64,000 nucleotides of DNA, from contig NZ_CP063982.1 of the NCBI RefSeq assembly GCF_022811525.1, forward strand, positions 1,364,001-1,428,000. The letters are read 5' to 3'. Made by a program: the position numbers and the translations under genes. Of the stretch, positions 17,122 to 26,563 are shown in pieces (positions within the stretch are counted from its first letter, which is position 1; every line of letters begins with the position of its first letter). Origin of the DNA: Orrella daihaiensis (GTDB lineage Bacteria; Pseudomonadota; Gammaproteobacteria; Burkholderiales; Burkholderiaceae_B). The notes under the pieces are model-generated. The model saw nothing but the letters and a program-made list of their open reading frames with translations, ran no database searches and was not told the DNA's origin.

Positions 17122-18488
17122 ATGAATGGCTAAATGACCCTCAGACCCTGCCATGGCTGGCCTTGGCCAGCGTGGTGCTGTCGGTCGTGATGGTCGTTTT
17201 TGTCTATTCTTTGTGGCGATCAAGAAACGTTGACCACGACGATAGGCTAGATCGGATACTGGAAAATCAGGATAGGCTGGAGCAAACCTGGCGAAGTGAG
17301 CTTGCTGATAGTCAACGGCAGCTAAGGACAGAGCTGTCAGAGTCGCAGCGGGCCTTGCGCATGGAACTAGCTGCCGCTGACGAGCAATTTCGAGCCATGG
17401 TGTCGCGCGATGCTGCTAGCGGCCGTCAGGAATCGGCGCAAGCGCTGGAGCGGTTTGGTGAGTCTTTCGCCCAGCGTCTACAGGCCTTGTCCCAAAGCAA
17501 TGAACATCGTATGACCGATCTTCGAGGCCTGGTTGAGCAGCGTCTGGAGCTGTTGCAAAAGGATAACGCTGCCAAGCTCGAACAAATGCGGCAAACCGTT
17601 GATGAAAAGCTGCATGCCACGCTGGAGCAGCGACTAGGAGAGTCATTTAAACTGGTGTCTGATCGGCTTGAGGCGGTCCATAAAGGTCTGGGCGAGATGC
17701 AAACCTTGGCGGCAGGGGTTGGTGACCTCAAGCGGGTATTAACCAACGTTAAATCCCGCGGTACCTGGGGTGAGGTGCAACTAGCCAGGCTCATAGAAGA
17801 CACGATGACCGGCGATCAATTTGCCCGTAACGTCAAGCCCATTCCGGGCAGTGATGCAATGGTGGAGTTTGCGATCAAGCTACCCGGGCGCGATGGGATC
17901 GATGGTCCAGTATGGTTGCCGATTGATGCCAAGTTTCCGAAAGAGGAATACGAACGCTTGCATCAAGCTCAGGAAGAGGCGGACCGTGACGCAGTGAAAA
18001 CAGCATCACAAGCATTGGGTCGAGCCATTGAGGCACAAGCGAAAATAATCGCCAGCAAGTACGTCGCTCCGCCTTACACGACAGATTTCGCGATTATGTT
18101 TCTACCAAGTGAAGGTCTTTATGCTGAGGTGCTCAGGTCGCCAGGGCTACTAGACAGGTTGCAGGCTCTGCGCATCAATGTGTCGGGCCCCGCCAACTTG
18201 GCAGCTATGCTCAATAGCCTGCAGATGGGTTTCCGTACACTTGCGATTGAAAAACGCTCGTCTGAGGTCTGGCAATTGCTGCGAGCCGTTAAAACGGAAT
18301 TCAGCAAATTTGGAGCATCATTGGATGATGTGAAAAAATCGCTGGAAACAGCTGCCAATCGAATTGGCAAGACGGAAACACGCACGCGTGTGATGTTAAG
18401 AAATCTGAAGAATGTAGAGGCCTTGCCCGTTGATGAGGCAGCTAGGCTTTTGCGTGATGACGAGTCAAATGAGGATGATGCACGATGA
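17118..18488 (+). CDS. rmuC: DNA recombination protein RmuC
   Basis: A 456-residue protein with one N-terminal membrane helix (about 13-32), a long coiled coil (about 40-190, rich in Glu, Gln and Arg) and a C-terminal nuclease-like RmuC domain (about 205-415, with GTWGEVQLARLIED, LPIDAKFP and DFAIMFLPSEGLYAEV). RmuC limits DNA inversions at short repeats. The start is a GTG that overlaps the upstream stop (GTGA). The stop overlaps rpiA by four bases. Confidence 0.93.
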   Translation: MNEWLNDPQTLPWLALASVVLSVVMVVFVYSLWRSRNVDHDDRLDRILENQDRLEQTWRSELADSQRQLRTELSESQRALRMELAAADEQFRAMVSRDAASGRQESAQALERFGESFAQRLQALSQSNEHRMTDLRGLVEQRLELLQKDNAAKLEQMRQTVDEKLHATLEQRLGESFKLVSDRLEAVHKGLGEMQTLAAGVGDLKRVLTNVKSRGTWGEVQLARLIEDTMTGDQFARNVKPIPGSDAMVEFAIKLPGRDGIDGPVWLPIDAKFPKEEYERLHQAQEEADRDAVKTASQALGRAIEAQAKIIASKYVAPPYTTDFAIMFLPSEGLYAEVLRSPGLLDRLQALRINVSGPANLAAMLNSLQMGFRTLAIEKRSSEVWQLLRAVKTEFSKFGASLDDVKKSLETAANRIGKTETRTRVMLRNLKNVEALPVDEAARLLRDDESNEDDAR

Positions 18489-19162
18489 CACTCGATGCCA
18501 ATGCATTGAAACAGGCGGCTGCACAGGCGGCGATTGACTATATCGAACCCTGGTTAAAGCCAGATGCGGTGATCGGTGTGGGTACGGGGTCTACAGCAGA
18601 CCTGTTCATAGACCTGTTGTGTGCTAAACGAGATCGGTTCAAGGCAGCCGTCGCGAGCTCAGAACGCACGGCCAAGCGCTTGCGTGACGGTTTGGTTCGA
18701 GTGCTCGAGCTAAACGAGGTGACCTCAATGCCCGTTTATGTGGATGGTGCTGATGAAATTAACCCGCAGGGCGAGATGATTAAGGGTGGCGGTGGAGCGC
18801 TGACTCGAGAAAAGATCGTGGCCTCAGTCTCTGAACGGTTTGTTTGTATTGTCGACGCATCAAAGCAGGTGGAAGTTTTAGGGAGATTTCCTTTGCCGAT
18901 TGAAGTGATTCCCATGGCGCAGGAAGCAGTACTCCGAAAATGCCGGTTATTGGGTGGCGAACCAGCTGTCAGAGAGGGTTTTGTGACGGATAACGGCAAC
19001 ATCATCGTAGATATCTCTGGGTTGTCAATTCACAACGCTGTCGGGCTTGAGACTGAAATCAATCAATGGCCAGGTGTGGTGACCAATGGCCTGTTTGCCC
19101 TGGAAAAGGCTGATGTTGCGCTGGTAGCCGGCCAGGGCGGTGTAACCTTGGTTGAACATTAA
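18485..19162 (+). CDS. rpiA: Ribose-5-phosphate isomerase A
   Basis: RpiA interconverts ribose-5-phosphate and ribulose-5-phosphate in the pentose phosphate pathway. The 225-residue product shows IGVGTGSTADLFID, VYVDGADEINPQGEMIKGGGGAL (phosphate and active-site loops; the reading is continuous in the protein) and the C-terminal GLFALEKADVALVAG. Its ATG overlaps the rmuC stop, closing a run of six genes joined by four-base overlaps. Confidence 0.96.
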   Translation: MTLDANALKQAAAQAAIDYIEPWLKPDAVIGVGTGSTADLFIDLLCAKRDRFKAAVASSERTAKRLRDGLVRVLELNEVTSMPVYVDGADEINPQGEMIKGGGGALTREKIVASVSERFVCIVDASKQVEVLGRFPLPIEVIPMAQEAVLRKCRLLGGEPAVREGFVTDNGNIIVDISGLSIHNAVGLETEINQWPGVVTNGLFALEKADVALVAGQGGVTLVEH

Positions 19163-19194
19163 TTCACAAAACTGTCATATTTAATCCTTAGACT
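19161..19194 (+). promoter_or_regulatory. Candidate Pho box and -10 upstream of phoU
   Basis: CTGTCAT at 19172-19178 equals the consensus PhoB half-site. The half-site 11 bases upstream is weaker (AATTCAC), and an AAAA spacer lies between. TAGACT at 19189-19194 could be the -10, ten bases after the box, the usual spacing for PhoB-activated promoters. The site lies in the 81 bases between rpiA and phoU. Confidence 0.4.
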
Positions 19195-19243
19195 GCGTGC
19201 GATAGTAATGAATCAACCCAAAACCCAAAGGTCAGCCTCCACC

Positions 19244-19957
19244 ATGACTGAGCATACCTATAAGCAGTTTGATGTCGAACTTGACGAGATCCGCAGCCAT
19301 TTGCTGCGTATGGGTGGTTGTGTGCAAAACATGATCACTGATGCAATGCAAGCGGTGCTGACCGGCAACACAGATCTCATCGAAAAAGTCCGTGAAACCG
19401 AAAAGGAAGTGAATGAACTTGAGGTTTTAACAGACCAGGAAGTTCAAAATCTCATCGTACGGCGCCAGCCCACGGCGGTGGATCTGCGAATTGCTTTGGC
19501 GGTTACCAAGATGCTCACCGACATGGAGCGTTGCGGCGATGAGGCGGAAAAAATCGCCAAGCTTGCTAATCGTATCCATGATGATGCGCAGCGGTTTGTT
19601 CCCGAACTTGAATTGCAGCACATGTTTCGTGCCGTATCTGAGATGCTCAATGATGTGATGGATAGTTTTGCACGGCATGACTCGGTCAAAGCCGCTGCAG
19701 TGGTTCGCCATGACAAGCAAGTGGATAAAGAGTGGAAAGCCGCGTTACGTGGCTTGATTTCCTACATGATCGAGGATCCTAGAACGATTTCAGGTGCTAT
19801 CGAGCTTTTGTTTGTGGCTCGTTCTCTGGAGCGCATTGGAGATCATTGCAAGAATATGGCCGAGCGCGTGATCTTTATGGTGCACGGAGCCGATGTGCGT
19901 CACCAAGGTGTCAAGGCTGCCGAGCGTTTGGTCGCTGAAAGAACTCAAGCAGAGTAG
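19244..19957 (+). CDS. phoU: Phosphate transport system regulatory protein PhoU
   Basis: PhoU damps the PhoR/PhoB phosphate response and the Pst transporter. From the ATG at 19244 (AAAGG about 11 bases upstream) it has 237 residues beginning MTEHTYKQFDVELDEI. An in-frame ATG 12 codons earlier lacks a ribosome binding site. The product is all-helical with two PhoU repeats, each with the metal-binding pattern (TDMERCGDEAEKIAK and LERIGDHCKNMAERV). No pst or pho sensor genes are adjacent here, so phoU stands alone with its own terminator. Confidence 0.95.
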   Translation: MTEHTYKQFDVELDEIRSHLLRMGGCVQNMITDAMQAVLTGNTDLIEKVRETEKEVNELEVLTDQEVQNLIVRRQPTAVDLRIALAVTKMLTDMERCGDEAEKIAKLANRIHDDAQRFVPELELQHMFRAVSEMLNDVMDSFARHDSVKAAAVVRHDKQVDKEWKAALRGLISYMIEDPRTISGAIELLFVARSLERIGDHCKNMAERVIFMVHGADVRHQGVKAAERLVAERTQAE

Positions 19958-19973
19958 CGATCACAATAAGAAG

Positions 19974-19997
19974 CCACCCTGGGACAGGGTGGTTTTA
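19974..19997 (+). terminator. Rho-independent terminator after phoU
   Basis: CCACCCT (19974-19980), a five-base loop and AGGGTGG (19986-19992) form a stem followed by TTTTAT. It begins 17 bases after the phoU stop. Confidence 0.85.
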
Positions 19998-20011
19998 TGA
20001 TGGCTAGGCCG

Positions 20012-20284
20012 TCACGCCGACGGGGGTACATAGCCCTGTGCTTCGATATCCTGGTCCTCAAACAGAAACTTTTCCATTTGCTCTTTCAGGTATTTACGTG
20101 CGCGCGCGTCAGCGAGATTTAAGCGGTTCTCATTCACGAGTCTGGTCTGAACGTCCATCCATTCTTGCCAAGCTTGTTTGGAGACGCTTTGCCAGATTTG
20201 TTTGCCAAGCTCGCCTGGGTAGGGCGGGAAATCCAAACCTTCCGCTTCCTTTTTGAGCTTTACGCAATTCACCATTCGAGCCAT
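20012..20284 (-). CDS. yggX: Probable Fe(2+)-trafficking protein YggX
   Basis: A 90-residue protein of the YggX family that protects iron-sulfur enzymes from oxidative damage. It starts MARMVNCVKLKKEAEGLDFPP with the conserved cysteine in the MVNCVKL motif, has the family's Trp-rich middle (IWQSVSKQAWQEWMDVQTRL) and usual length. AGAGGTGA upstream of the ATG is a good ribosome binding site. It converges on phoU. Confidence 0.95.
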   Translation of the reverse strand: MARMVNCVKLKKEAEGLDFPPYPGELGKQIWQSVSKQAWQEWMDVQTRLVNENRLNLADARARKYLKEQMEKFLFEDQDIEAQGYVPPSA

Positions 20285-20413
20285 GCATCACCTCTTGCTT
20301 GTTTGTTTTGATCGGCTTGCCCGATCGATTTATTGACCAATGACATTGTAGTGGTTAGTGGTGCTTTGCAAGCAAAGACCACGCTGGCGGGCGTGTTTGC
20401 ACCCAATGTATTG

Positions 20414-21823
20414 TCAGAGTCGCTTGATGAAGATCTGACTGTTACGCGCCCGGTTATAGGCCGATTGTCGCTCTTTGGGTAGATCCGATACTCCACCTTG
20501 CACAAAACCACGCTTGATAAACCAGTGCGAGGTACGAGTGGTTAATACAAACATGCGCTTGGCACCCAAGGCACGCGCTCGGGATTCCATGTGTCTGAGC
20601 AGCAACTCGCCTTCACCAGAACCCTGCCATTCCGGGTGCACAATCAGGCAGCCCATCTCGGCCATTTGCTCCTGGGGAAAGTGATGCAAGGTGGCACAAC
20701 CGAAGATAACGCCATCGTGTTCCAGCACCGAGAAGTTCTCTACGTCGCGTTCAATGGAGGCTCGGCCACGCGGCACCAATGTCCCATCAAATTCGAGCGG
20801 TTCAATCAGGCGCAAGATGGCTCCAACATCATCAATGGTGGCTGGTCTCAAGTCGTCAAGCGTGTCTTCAACCACCATGGTGCCAACACCATCGTGGGTG
20901 AATATTTCCAGCAAAACTGAACCGTCCAGATTAAATGGCACCATGTGTGCACGGGCGACACCGCGTTTGACAGCTCGGGATGCGTAGTGCAGATAGAAAG
21001 CGGTGTCCTCATCGAGGCCACCAGCTGCCAGCAGTGCATCGGCGTCAAGTCGTGCGAGCTCGGTGTCCACGTTGCCGTCCTCGTCGATCACCCCGGGTGT
21101 TTCGGTCAGAAAGATTAGCTTTTCTGCGCGCAGCCCAACAGCTACACTGGTTGCGAGCTCTTCCATGGCGAGATTAAACGCTTCGCCTGTGGGTGAGAAC
21201 CCCAGAGGCGACAGAACGACAATTGAGCCGCGCTCGATAGCCGCTTTCATGGCGTCAATGTCGATTTTGCGAACCTGTCCAGTATGACGATAGTCCACGC
21301 CGTCGATGACCCCCGTCGGGCGCGCCGTCACAAAATTCCCAGAGATCACCCTGATTTGGGCATGCGACATCGGTGTATTGGGCAATCCCTGACTGAATGC
21401 AGCCTCAATATCTAGACGAATTTCACCGGCAGCCTCTTTCGCACATTCGAGGGCCGCATCGTCCGTCGGTTGTCGACCCCGACCAAATTGTTGGGTGTAG
21501 CCCTTAAGGCGAAGTTGTTCATTGACTTGTGGCCGTGATCCATGCACTAGCACTAGCCGAATGCCTAACGCACTTAAGAGTGACAAGTCTTGAATTAACG
21601 GATTCAGGGCATTGGCCTGTACAAGCTCACCGCCGAAGGCGACCACGAACGTCTTGCCACGGAAAGCGTGAACGTAAGGGGCAACCTCGCGAAACCAGCG
21701 GACAAACTGTGGACCCGCCGAGTCGGGGGCACCTAAAGCCGATACGGTGTCGGCGACTGCACCAGATAGTGAGTCGTTGTCTGGCTCTTTAGCGACAACA
21801 GCGTTGTCGGGGGTGACGTTCAT
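20414..21823 (-). CDS. argA: N-acetylglutamate synthase
   Basis: ArgA makes N-acetylglutamate, the first step of arginine synthesis. The 469-residue product has an N-terminal amino-acid-kinase-like domain (FVVAFGGELVQANALN, LVLVHGSRPQVNEQL, about 55-300), which binds the feedback inhibitor arginine, and a C-terminal GNAT acetyltransferase domain (about 325-465, with MGCLIVHPEWQGSGEGELLL as the acetyl-CoA loop). yggX follows after 129 bases. hrpA is divergent, and the 86-base gap between them must hold both promoters. Confidence 0.94.
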   Translation of the reverse strand: MNVTPDNAVVAKEPDNDSLSGAVADTVSALGAPDSAGPQFVRWFREVAPYVHAFRGKTFVVAFGGELVQANALNPLIQDLSLLSALGIRLVLVHGSRPQVNEQLRLKGYTQQFGRGRQPTDDAALECAKEAAGEIRLDIEAAFSQGLPNTPMSHAQIRVISGNFVTARPTGVIDGVDYRHTGQVRKIDIDAMKAAIERGSIVVLSPLGFSPTGEAFNLAMEELATSVAVGLRAEKLIFLTETPGVIDEDGNVDTELARLDADALLAAGGLDEDTAFYLHYASRAVKRGVARAHMVPFNLDGSVLLEIFTHDGVGTMVVEDTLDDLRPATIDDVGAILRLIEPLEFDGTLVPRGRASIERDVENFSVLEHDGVIFGCATLHHFPQEQMAEMGCLIVHPEWQGSGEGELLLRHMESRARALGAKRMFVLTTRTSHWFIKRGFVQGGVSDLPKERQSAYNRARNSQIFIKRL

Positions 21824-21909
21824 CGTTGGGTGAGATCCTAGTAAGGTTTGATTAGCTATCGATTTTATAATGCGTAAATATTTCCTGCCTCACCGACAGA
21901 GCGTAAGCA

Positions 21910-24900
21910 TTGAATTCCGAGCCGTCTGCGGACTTAACCGTTGCCAAATCCCCACGAGCTGAGCCCGTGATCAGTTTTGATCCGGCATTGCCAGTCACAC
22001 AGGCGCGTGATGAAATCGCGCGCGCTATTGCGTCTCATCAGGTCGTGATCATCAGCGGGCAGACCGGCTCAGGCAAAACCACACAGATCCCGAAAATCTG
22101 TCTGTCGATCGGCAGAGGGCGGGCAGGCATGATCGGCCATACTCAACCCAGAAGGCTGGCAGCCACCTCGGTTGCCAAGCGGATTGCACAAGAGTTGCAG
22201 ACATCGATTGGTGAGCTCGTTGGCTATCAAATTCGATTTCATCAACGGGCGGCATCAACTACCGCGATCAAACTGATGACCGACGGCGTGTTGTTGGCAC
22301 AAACCCAGCGTGATCGCTTGCTAAAGCAATATGACACTCTGATTATCGATGAGGCACACGAACGTAGCCTAAATATCGACTTCTTATTGGGTTACCTACG
22401 CCAGCTGTTGCCCAAGCGACCCGACTTAAAAGTGGTGATTACATCAGCGACCATTGATGCTGACCGTTTTGCGGCGCATTTCGCAGGCCCGGATGGTCAG
22501 CCAGCGCCTGTGATTGATGTGTCGGGCAGGTTGTATCCGGTTCAGGTGCTGTATCACCCTGTCACGCAGCCTCGCACACAGATCGAGCAAGGCGAGTTGA
22601 CAGGCGGTGATGACAGCGACGAGGAGCGCGAACTGACCGATGCCATTGTCGAGGCTGTGGGTGAATGTGCACGCCTCGGTCCTGGTGATGTGTTGGTATT
22701 TTTGCCCGGTGAGCGTGAAATTCGCGAGGCTGCTGAGGCCTTGCGCAAGCATCATCCGCCGAGCACGCAGATATTGCCCTTGTATGCCCGGCTATCCCAA
22801 AATGAGCAGGAGGAGATCTTTCGACCTAGTACCAGCGCTCGGCGCGTGGTACTGGCCACCAATGTTGCGGAGACCTCCCTGACAGTTCCTGGTATTCGGT
22901 TTGTGGTGGATTCTGGCCTGGCACGCGTTAAGCGCTACTCCTGGCGTCAGAAAGTCGAACAGTTACAGGTTGAGCCTATCAGTCAGGCGGCTGCCAACCA
23001 GCGCGCTGGGCGTTGTGGGCGTTTAGGCCCAGGCGTTTGTATTCGCCTATACGACGAGTTGGACTTCAAACGCCGGCGTGAATTCACCGAACCTGAAATC
23101 CTGCGTTCATCGTTGGCAGGCGTCATTTTGCGCATGAAGTCTTTGGCGCTCGATGATATTGATGCCTTTCCATTTGTCGACCCGCCCACCGGTCGGGCCA
23201 TAGCGGATGGTTACCAGACACTGCAAGAATTGGGTGCCTTGACTCAGAAAGTTGGGCGTGACGGTCAAGCGTTGAATCATTTGACAGCCGTCGGTCGCAC
23301 TCTGGCAAAGCTTCCCCTAGATCCCAGGGTTGGCCGCATGTTGTTGGCAGCCAGAGATCAACAGTGTTTGCATGAAATGCTGATCATTGCGTCGGCGCTA
23401 GCGGTGCAGGACCCTCGTGAGCGGCCCATGCAGGCCAGAGAGCTTGCCGACCAAGCACATGCCAAGTTCTCTGATAAACAGTCAGAGTTTTTAGTGCTGC
23501 TCAAGCTTTGGAGTTGGTACCACGATCAGGTAGCGCATAAATCCTCACAACGGCAATTGGTCAAGCTCTTAAAGCAGAATTACCTGTCAGTGCCGCGTCT
23601 GCGCGAATGGCATGATATCCATGGCCAACTTGCCGCTTTGGTGGGAGAGCAGGGCTGGCGGGTTAACCAAACTGAAGCCACGTTTGAACAGATTCACTCT
23701 GCCTTGTTGGCTGGTTTGCTTGGGCAAGTAGGTTTGAGCGCTGAGCAAGCGGGGCATTATCAGGGCGTGCGTGGCATTCGGTTCTGGATTCACCCGAGCT
23801 CCAAGTTAGCCAAGCGCGCAGGCAAATGGATCATGGCCGCTGAATTGGTCGAAACCAGCAAGCTCTATGCGCGTTGTATCGCCAAGATAGAGCCTGTTTG
23901 GATAGAGCGAGTTGGTGGTCATTTGTTACAGCGTAGCTGGTCAGACCCGCGCTGGGATGGCAGGCGTGGGCAGGTGGTCGCGCACGAGCGAGCGACACTA
24001 TTTGGTTTGCCGGTCTACAGCGGGCGGCTAGTCAATTATGGGCCTATCGATGTGGTGCAGGCCCGTCAGACATTCATACGCGAGGCACTGGTGCCTGGCG
24101 AACTGGATGTGCCATTTGATTTTGTGGCTCACAATCGGCGTTTGATTAGGCAAATTGAGCAACTCGAGCATCGTAGCCGTCGTCCTGACATTTTGGTGGA
24201 TGAGGAGCTAATTGCGCGATTTTATGATCAGCTATTGCCAGCAGATATTTGCCAACTCGCCAAATTTCGACATTGGTTCAGGCATTTGCCCGCTGAGCAA
24301 CAAGTGCGATGGAAACTGTCGCGGGAGGACTTGATGCAGCATGAGGCTGCCGGTATCACCAGCGATGTGTTTCCCAAGGCCGTGAGTTGGCAAGGCACCC
24401 AACTAAAACTCGATTATCACTTTGAGCCGGGTTCCAGCAAAGATGGCGTGACTTTGACGGTGCCTCTGGTCGTTCTGAACCAACTATCGCCTGAGCGTTG
24501 GGAGTGGCTTGTGCCGGGCATGCTCAAAGAGAAGGTGCAGTGGTTAGTGAAGTCTCTGCCACAAAAGCTGCGTAAGCATTGTGTGCCTTTACCTGAGTAT
24601 GCCAAGGCATTTTTTGATAGATGGTTTGATCGCCTCGATCACCCGCCGGGCAGTTTGTTGGCTGCGATCATCCAGGATATCGACACACAGTTTCATGTAA
24701 AGGTGGCTATTTCGGATTTTCGGCTTGACAGCTTGCCAGCACATCTATTCATGAATTTCAAGGTGATTGATGAGCACGGTCGCATGCTCAAAGCCGGTCG
24801 AAACCTCGCTCAAATCAAAGCTGATCTTGGACGTCAGACGCAACAGACCCTGCAGGCTATGGCCGCAGAGGGCCAGCCTGTAATGGCAGACGTACCTCAG

Positions 24901-25746
24901 CAAGAGATCACTGGCTGGTGTTTCGATGAGCTACCTGAAATTATGGAGATCCGTCGTCAACGGCAAACGGTGATCGGCTATCCGGCATTGGTGGACGAGG
25001 GCAGCCACTGTCGCATCGATGTATTTGATGAGCCCCACATAGCCCGTGAACATCATCGCAGGGGGGTGATTCGACTTTTACGCTTGGCACTGAAGGAGCA
25101 AATTCGTTTTATCGAGAAAAACTTACCGCAGTCCCTTAAGCTAGGTGTGTTGTATATGCCGTTGGGTACGTGGGATGAACTGCGCGGTCAGATTGTCGAT
25201 GCAGCCTTGTATCAGGCTTGTTTGGCTGGTGATTGGCCGGTCACGGCTGCTCAATTTGATGCTTGTCGTGAGCAGGCCAAGGAGCGGGTAGGGCTGCTAG
25301 CACAAGAAATGGGGCGATTGGTGTTGGAGATCCTGCAGGTCTGGTCAGATGTGCAAAAGCGTTTGGTGCAATTCAAAGTGCATCCAAGCGCTTGCCAAGA
25401 TATTCATACCCAACTCGAACAATTGATTCACAAGTACTTTGTGGTGCAAACGCCTTATGAACATCTGAGGCACTTTCCTCGCTACTTACAGGCTGTATTG
25501 GTAAGGTTTGATGCTTTGCGCGCAGATGCGGACAAGGATCAGGCCAAAATCAATGAGATGGCGCCACTGGTGGCGAACTATCAACGTGCCAAGGCAAGCT
25601 TGGCTGGTGCGCCAGATCCTGCTTTGGATGAGTTTCGCTGGATGCTCGAGGAGCTGAGGGTGGCGTTATTTGCGCAACGATTGCGCACGCCGTATCCCGT
25701 ATCGGTGAAGCGATTGCATAAAGTCTGGCAGGCCTTGGCACGTTAA
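21910..25746 (+). CDS. hrpA: ATP-dependent RNA helicase HrpA
   Basis: A 1,278-residue DEAH-box helicase, normal HrpA size; E. coli HrpA acts on stalled ribosomes. Walker A is GQTGSGKTTQIP (about 49-60), DEAH is in IIDEAHERSLN (about 145-155), motif III is SAT in VITSATIDADRF, and motif VI is NQRAGRCGRLGPG. The helicase-associated and OB-like domains and a long C-terminal DUF3418-type region follow. The start is a TTG at 21910 with only a weak ribosome binding site; no better start precedes the family-like sequence. Confidence 0.95.
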   Translation: MNSEPSADLTVAKSPRAEPVISFDPALPVTQARDEIARAIASHQVVIISGQTGSGKTTQIPKICLSIGRGRAGMIGHTQPRRLAATSVAKRIAQELQTSIGELVGYQIRFHQRAASTTAIKLMTDGVLLAQTQRDRLLKQYDTLIIDEAHERSLNIDFLLGYLRQLLPKRPDLKVVITSATIDADRFAAHFAGPDGQPAPVIDVSGRLYPVQVLYHPVTQPRTQIEQGELTGGDDSDEERELTDAIVEAVGECARLGPGDVLVFLPGEREIREAAEALRKHHPPSTQILPLYARLSQNEQEEIFRPSTSARRVVLATNVAETSLTVPGIRFVVDSGLARVKRYSWRQKVEQLQVEPISQAAANQRAGRCGRLGPGVCIRLYDELDFKRRREFTEPEILRSSLAGVILRMKSLALDDIDAFPFVDPPTGRAIADGYQTLQELGALTQKVGRDGQALNHLTAVGRTLAKLPLDPRVGRMLLAARDQQCLHEMLIIASALAVQDPRERPMQARELADQAHAKFSDKQSEFLVLLKLWSWYHDQVAHKSSQRQLVKLLKQNYLSVPRLREWHDIHGQLAALVGEQGWRVNQTEATFEQIHSALLAGLLGQVGLSAEQAGHYQGVRGIRFWIHPSSKLAKRAGKWIMAAELVETSKLYARCIAKIEPVWIERVGGHLLQRSWSDPRWDGRRGQVVAHERATLFGLPVYSGRLVNYGPIDVVQARQTFIREALVPGELDVPFDFVAHNRRLIRQIEQLEHRSRRPDILVDEELIARFYDQLLPADICQLAKFRHWFRHLPAEQQVRWKLSREDLMQHEAAGITSDVFPKAVSWQGTQLKLDYHFEPGSSKDGVTLTVPLVVLNQLSPERWEWLVPGMLKEKVQWLVKSLPQKLRKHCVPLPEYAKAFFDRWFDRLDHPPGSLLAAIIQDIDTQFHVKVAISDFRLDSLPAHLFMNFKVIDEHGRMLKAGRNLAQIKADLGRQTQQTLQAMAAEGQPVMADVPQQEITGWCFDELPEIMEIRRQRQTVIGYPALVDEGSHCRIDVFDEPHIAREHHRRGVIRLLRLALKEQIRFIEKNLPQSLKLGVLYMPLGTWDELRGQIVDAALYQACLAGDWPVTAAQFDACREQAKERVGLLAQEMGRLVLEILQVWSDVQKRLVQFKVHPSACQDIHTQLEQLIHKYFVVQTPYEHLRHFPRYLQAVLVRFDALRADADKDQAKINEMAPLVANYQRAKASLAGAPDPALDEFRWMLEELRVALFAQRLRTPYPVSVKRLHKVWQALAR

Positions 25747-25789
25747 CGAGACATTAAATGTATTTTGGCAGAGAGCTGGCAGCTTAGCC

Positions 25790-26497
25790 TTAGAGTCTGG
25801 CAAGTTCAATCGCTATTGTCTGGCAGTCTTGGTTTTTGAGGGGTAGATCTGTTTTGTCAGCGAGCTTTGCAAAGATTGCTTGGCTAACCCACCAGTCTTC
25901 AAAGGGTTTATTGTCTTGTGACACGTCAAGTGCCAGCGGCACATAACCATTGAGCTCTAATATCTGGCGTTGCGCGAGCGCGGTCTGTTGTCCGAATTGG
26001 TACGCGTCGTGTTCGAACGTAATAAAAGAAAAGCTGAACTGATCAAACGGTATTTGTTTAAGTACCGCCAAAGAGGCCTCTGGTGGATCAATATCTATTT
26101 GCAGGTAGTCGATGATTTTTGGGAGTGCGTGCTGGTTAAAAATTTCAGCGTAGTCATGCTTGGTTGCATCGCCCTCGATACACGTGTTGTGGCGAAACCA
26201 GTTAAAGAACCTCACATATTCTCGATCAATTTCGAATGATAGGCCGCGCCAGCCATAGTTGATCTCAAGTGCGTAGGAATTACTGCGTTTGACTGCGTCT
26301 TGCGCACCTATTTCGACATAGGTGCCTCCATGCTTTCGATCAAATAGTTTGATGACAGCCAGATCTTGGTAATTGCTTGAGAAAATTTCTTCTCCGTCTA
26401 TGGTCTTGCCGTATTTTTTTCTACGGTCTGACAAGATGAATCGAAAAAAATACTTTGTCAGATCAACGAGAATCATGAGAGATCGGGCGTTACCCAT
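25790..26497 (-). CDS. FkbM-like SAM-dependent methyltransferase, probably envelope-related
   Basis: A 235-residue protein when begun at the ATG at 26497; a TTG nine codons earlier and an ATG at 26476 are also possible, and none has a clear ribosome binding site. GGTYVEIGAQDAVKRSNSYA is a SAM-binding-type motif, and GLSFEIDREY supplies the acidic residue at the end of the second strand. DYLQIDIDPPEASLAVL resembles the active-site region of FkbM-family O-methyltransferases, many of which modify glycans. It sits next to an LpxO-like hydroxylase on the same strand within an LPS gene block, so LPS or another surface glycan is the likely target. The substrate is unknown. Confidence 0.65.
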   Translation of the reverse strand: MGNARSLMILVDLTKYFFRFILSDRRKKYGKTIDGEEIFSSNYQDLAVIKLFDRKHGGTYVEIGAQDAVKRSNSYALEINYGWRGLSFEIDREYVRFFNWFRHNTCIEGDATKHDYAEIFNQHALPKIIDYLQIDIDPPEASLAVLKQIPFDQFSFSFITFEHDAYQFGQQTALAQRQILELNGYVPLALDVSQDNKPFEDWWVSQAIFAKLADKTDLPLKNQDCQTIAIELARL

Positions 26498-26563
26498 CGG
26501 ATTGTCTTTGCTGCCGGACCGCAATCTGTCGATGAAAGCGTTAGTGCCATTGAGCCTGCATCC

